A DNA stretch of 64,000 nt from Erysipelotrichales bacterium (GTDB lineage Bacteria > Bacillota_I > Bacilli_A > Acholeplasmatales > WRBM01), in the NCBI GenBank assembly GCA_009784525.1, contig WRBM01000002.1:27689-91688 (forward strand), in the 5' to 3' direction. The notes beneath the pieces were generated by a model. That model searched no databases. It was given only the letters and a program-made list of their open reading frames with translations, and was not told where the DNA came from. The translations under genes were made by a program, and so were the position numbers. How positions within the stretch are numbered: the stretch's first letter is position 1; the number at the start of each line of letters is the position of its first letter. This document shows positions 61,433-64,000 of the stretch, one piece after another.

Positions 61433-64000
61433 TTAGGCCCATCTTGCATAAACCTGCACATGATGTGTTGGCATATGCGTTGTTTGCATCGGCATAGTAA
61501 AGCTTAAATCATAATACCAGCCCAAGAAGTTATATCCCGGACGATATGGTATATAATCTGTAATTAAAGTTCCTTCTAAAAGCAAATACTGAGTAAATTC
61601 TAATCCCGATATCGAATCAACAGTCATTGCTGAAGTCGTCGGTCTATATAATACAACTTCATTTTCATCAGTAATTATGATAATATGACGTCTGCTCCAA
61701 GTCATTTGCGCAATATTAATTCCATCAAAAATATCAATTTCCCGGAAAGTCAAGGATTCATGGCCAGGCTGTCCCCACAAAATTCCAATTTGTCTGCCCG
61801 CAACGAAAGTCCGTCCAGATTCCATGACAAAGATTGCCCCGTGAGTAGTCCCTGAATCTAGCCCTAATGGCGCTGCTGATTTAATAGTTTCACCAGCTGG
61901 AAACGGTAATCGTCTCCATGTTTGCACTGCACCAACAAAACCTAAACCAAGCCAACCATTATTATTTGATCCAATTCCATAAGCGGCAGTTGTTGTTTGA
62001 ATAATAACCCCTTGATTAGTAATAATCCAGATACCAGTTATTGTGCCAGTAAATGAAGAAGCTAAGTTTATACTGCCAGTAATATTTCCTATAGAACGAA
62101 CTTGATTACAGTAAGTGACTACTACTGTCAAAGTTGTCATTGCTAATATATGACGTACTGGAAGTTCACTATATGCTAAAGCAATAGCACTAGTTCCCTG
62201 CGTATAAGTCCAAACTTGTGCGTTAGTACAAAGAAGATGCACATGTGAATTACCCGCAACTACCTGAACGACATCAATTGATAAGTTTGACCGAATAAAT
62301 GGCTGCAGGATTCCGCCTTGAAATACAGAAACCCATAAATCATTTAATTCCGTTACTATCAAAACTCTATTTTGAGAAACTGCCAGACTTACTACTTCCT
62401 CAGAAAATGGTAACCCACGAATTAAATAGTTAGACGAGTTTGTGGTAGCAGCGTAAATCATTCGATTATCAGTAAGGAATGCTAAACTTAACGAATTTAC
62501 TACGGCAGTACCTGTAAAAGAATCAATCATCAAAATATTATTTTCTAATCCGTACACGTAAGTCAATCTAAACAATGGCAACCAATTTGCTACAAGGGTG
62601 ACATTATTCGGAATATTCCATATGCCAGTTTGTGGTACTTCTTCACTTCCGTTAAACCAACCATTAAATTGATGCTCTAATCTTGTCGGTGTTGGCAGAG
62701 TGTAACTTTGACCAAAAACAACATTTTGGGTCGCTGGATTTAAAGCATTTCCGCCATTTACGTTATATGTAATTGTATAAGTGTTCGCTGTCCATGCCGC
62801 AACTAAAGTTACATCGGGCGAAATATTCCACGAAGCTCCTGTTAATGGAACATTGGTAGCTCCATCACGCCAATTTGCGAATGTAAATCCTGTGCGCGTA
62901 GGTGTCGGTAAGGTAAATGGTTGCCCGAACGTGACCTCTTGTGTATTAGGTATTAATGCATCTCCGCCATTAACGTTAAATGTTATTGTATAAGTATTTG
63001 CTGTCCAGGTCGCTACTAGTGTAATATCATTAGGAATATCCCATGTGCCAGCTGTAAATGGATTGCCATTATGTAACCAACCATCAAATGTATGGCCAGT
63101 TCTTGTTGGTGTTGGTAATGTGAAACTCAATCCAAATGTAACATCTTGAGTACTTGGATTTAATGTGTTTCCGCCATTAACATCAAAAGTAATTGTATAG
63201 GTATTAGCCGTCCATGTCGCTACTATTGTGATATCATTAGGAATATTCCATGTGCCAGCTGTAAATGGATTGCCATTATGTAACCATCCATTAAATGTGT
63301 GACCAGTTCTTGTTGGTGTTGGCAATGTGAAGCTTAATCCAAATGTTACATCTTGTGTATTAGGTATTAATACATCGCCGCCTGCCACATCAAATGTAAT
63401 TGTATAAGTATTCGCTGTCCATGTCGCTACTATTGTAATATCGTTTGCGATATTCCATGTTCCAGCTGTAAATGGATTGCCATTATGTAACCAACCATTA
63501 AATGTATGACCAGTTCTTGTCGGTGTTGGTAAAGTGAAGCTTTGTCCAAACGTTACTGTCTGATCAGATAGTGCATCGCCACCAGCTACGTCAAAGGTAA
63601 TTGTATAAGTATTAGCTGTCCAAGACGCAACTAATGTTACATTGCTTGCGATACTCCATGTTCCTGTTAAAGAAATAAATTCTGTTCCATTATACCAGCC
63701 CGCAAACGTGAATCCTGTTCTTGTCGGTTCAGGCAATGTATAAGTTTGATCAAATGTCACATCTTGAGTACTTGGATTTAATGTGTTTCCGCCATTAACA
63801 TCAAAAGTAATTGTATACGTGTTGGCTGTCCAAGTCGCTACTATTGTAATATCATTAGGAATATCCCATGTTCCAGCTGTGAATGGATTTCCATTATGTA
63901 ACCAACTGTTAAATGTATGACCAGTTCTCGTCGGCGTTGGTAAAGTGAAGCTTTGCCCAAATGTTACTGTTTGTGTATTAGGTATTAATACATCGCCACC
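61433..64000 (-). CDS. Large surface protein: InlB B-repeats, RCC1-like propeller (5' end outside window)
   Basis: The frame is open to the window edge (856 codons seen), so the N-terminus is missing. At least seven repeats of about 66-72 residues (GGxxLxPxTQxVTFGQSFTL ... GHTFNGWLHNGNPFTAGTW ... ATWTANTYTITF) of the InlB B/Listeria-Bacteroides type span 64000 to about 62580. Then follows a region of about 300 residues with RCC1-like blades (YGIGSNNNGWLGLGFVGAVQ), and a final half repeat ends in HHVQVYARWA. No anchor is visible at the C-terminus. It is probably secreted or surface-bound, for binding hosts or polymers. Confidence 0.85.
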   Translation of the reverse strand, partial: GGDVLIPNTQTVTFGQSFTLPTPTRTGHTFNSWLHNGNPFTAGTWDIPNDITIVATWTANTYTITFDVNGGNTLNPSTQDVTFDQTYTLPEPTRTGFTFAGWYNGTEFISLTGTWSIASNVTLVASWTANTYTITFDVAGGDALSDQTVTFGQSFTLPTPTRTGHTFNGWLHNGNPFTAGTWNIANDITIVATWTANTYTITFDVAGGDVLIPNTQDVTFGLSFTLPTPTRTGHTFNGWLHNGNPFTAGTWNIPNDITIVATWTANTYTITFDVNGGNTLNPSTQDVTFGLSFTLPTPTRTGHTFDGWLHNGNPFTAGTWDIPNDITLVATWTANTYTITFNVNGGDALIPNTQEVTFGQPFTLPTPTRTGFTFANWRDGATNVPLTGASWNISPDVTLVAAWTANTYTITYNVNGGNALNPATQNVVFGQSYTLPTPTRLEHQFNGWFNGSEEVPQTGIWNIPNNVTLVANWLPLFRLTYVYGLENNILMIDSFTGTAVVNSLSLAFLTDNRMIYAATTNSSNYLIRGLPFSEEVVSLAVSQNRVLIVTELNDLWVSVFQGGILQPFIRSNLSIDVVQVVAGNSHVHLLCTNAQVWTYTQGTSAIALAYSELPVRHILAMTTLTVVVTYCNQVRSIGNITGSINLASSFTGTITGIWIITNQGVIIQTTTAAYGIGSNNNGWLGLGFVGAVQTWRRLPFPAGETIKSAAPLGLDSGTTHGAIFVMESGRTFVAGRQIGILWGQPGHESLTFREIDIFDGINIAQMTWSRRHIIIITDENEVVLYRPTTSAMTVDSISGLEFTQYLLLEGTLITDYIPYRPGYNFLGWYYDLSFTMPMQTTHMPTHHVQVYARWA
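62580..64000 (-). repeat. Tandem InlB B-type repeats, about 200 bp each
   Basis: At least seven in-frame copies at roughly 197-216 bp spacing, some with long stretches of near-identical DNA (for example around 63040-63130, 63250-63340 and 63460-63550). High identity suggests recent amplification or gene conversion; the array continues past the window edge. Confidence 0.9.

Noticed and set aside
1..64000. CRISPR array, insertion sequence, prophage or rRNA operon
   Set aside because: No regularly spaced short repeats, transposase, integrase, phage structural gene set or rRNA sequence was seen; the repeats present are in-frame protein repeats.
1..64000. Mollicute-type code with UGA as Trp
   Set aside because: TGA ends several well-defined genes (for example glgP at 6404 and flavin-protein gene at 21160), and prfB is present.

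Overview
The window is AT-rich chromosomal DNA of a low-GC Gram-positive bacterium. Gene order (rimP-nusA-rnpM-ylxQ-infB), AGGAGG-type ribosome binding sites, TTG/GTG starts, a SEC-C-tailed SecA, RlmCD-type methyltransferase, RbgA and YitT proteins all point to Bacilli, probably near the Erysipelotrichales/Acholeplasmatales/uncultured 'RF39-like' branch (lineage is inference). TGA is used as a normal stop and prfB (RF2) is present, so the standard code applies. Nearly all genes lie on the minus strand.

Layout from left to right. 1-3.7 kb: the nusA/infB translation-transcription operon, with its own promoter, a promoter-proximal attenuator-like hairpin and an apparent AUC start for rimP. 3.8-5.2 kb: a solitary MurE-like ligase behind an 18-bp perfect palindrome. 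5.4-16.1 kb: a compact operon secA-prfB-yitT-recX-glgB-glgP-rlmN. 16.1-19.3 kb: rRNA methyltransferase and cardiolipin synthase. 19.4-25.4 kb: an operon with a DinG-like helicase, an aldehyde-dehydrogenase pseudoenzyme, a flavin-binding split-barrel protein, queG, trmL and two tiny ORFs. 25.4-31.3 kb: surface and membrane proteins (InlB-repeat lipoprotein, DUF2339, collagen-like protein). 31.4-38.6 kb: an accessory stretch ending at the 3' side of a tRNA-Leu gene, with an AAA/DUF4143 ATPase, AlkC, a decayed RhuM gene and a tandem family of membrane-anchored RNase III-like proteins. 38.8-48.9 kb: glycolipid/glycosyltransferase genes, argS, small Cys-rich proteins, DEAD-box helicase. 49-58.4 kb: LD-carboxypeptidase, Eis-like acetyltransferase, split chromate transporter with a P-II-like protein, rnhB, rbgA, lepB, an FtsK without membrane domain. 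58.4-60.6 kb: a signalling locus. 60.6 kb to the end: mntP and a large InlB-repeat/RCC1-like surface protein cut by the window edge.

The most interesting locus is 58.4-60.5 kb. A plus-strand RRNPP-like regulator (HTH plus TPR-like helices) converges on two tandem micro-genes of 14 and 17 codons, each with a near-perfect Shine-Dalgarno. Their products share an identical ten-residue core, KPNKYFPKPG, while the DNA differs by five synonymous changes and no amino-acid change within that core. The first micro-gene has a good -10 box but no -35; an 18-bp palindrome lies where the -35 should be, and a second copy lies about 240 bp away. This looks like an undescribed regulator/peptide pair, possibly quorum sensing, with peptides that carry no leader. 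A second candidate novelty is the 35.5-37.9 kb family: four membrane segments fused to a Mini-III/RNase III-like domain, in two full copies and one copy lacking the nuclease domain.
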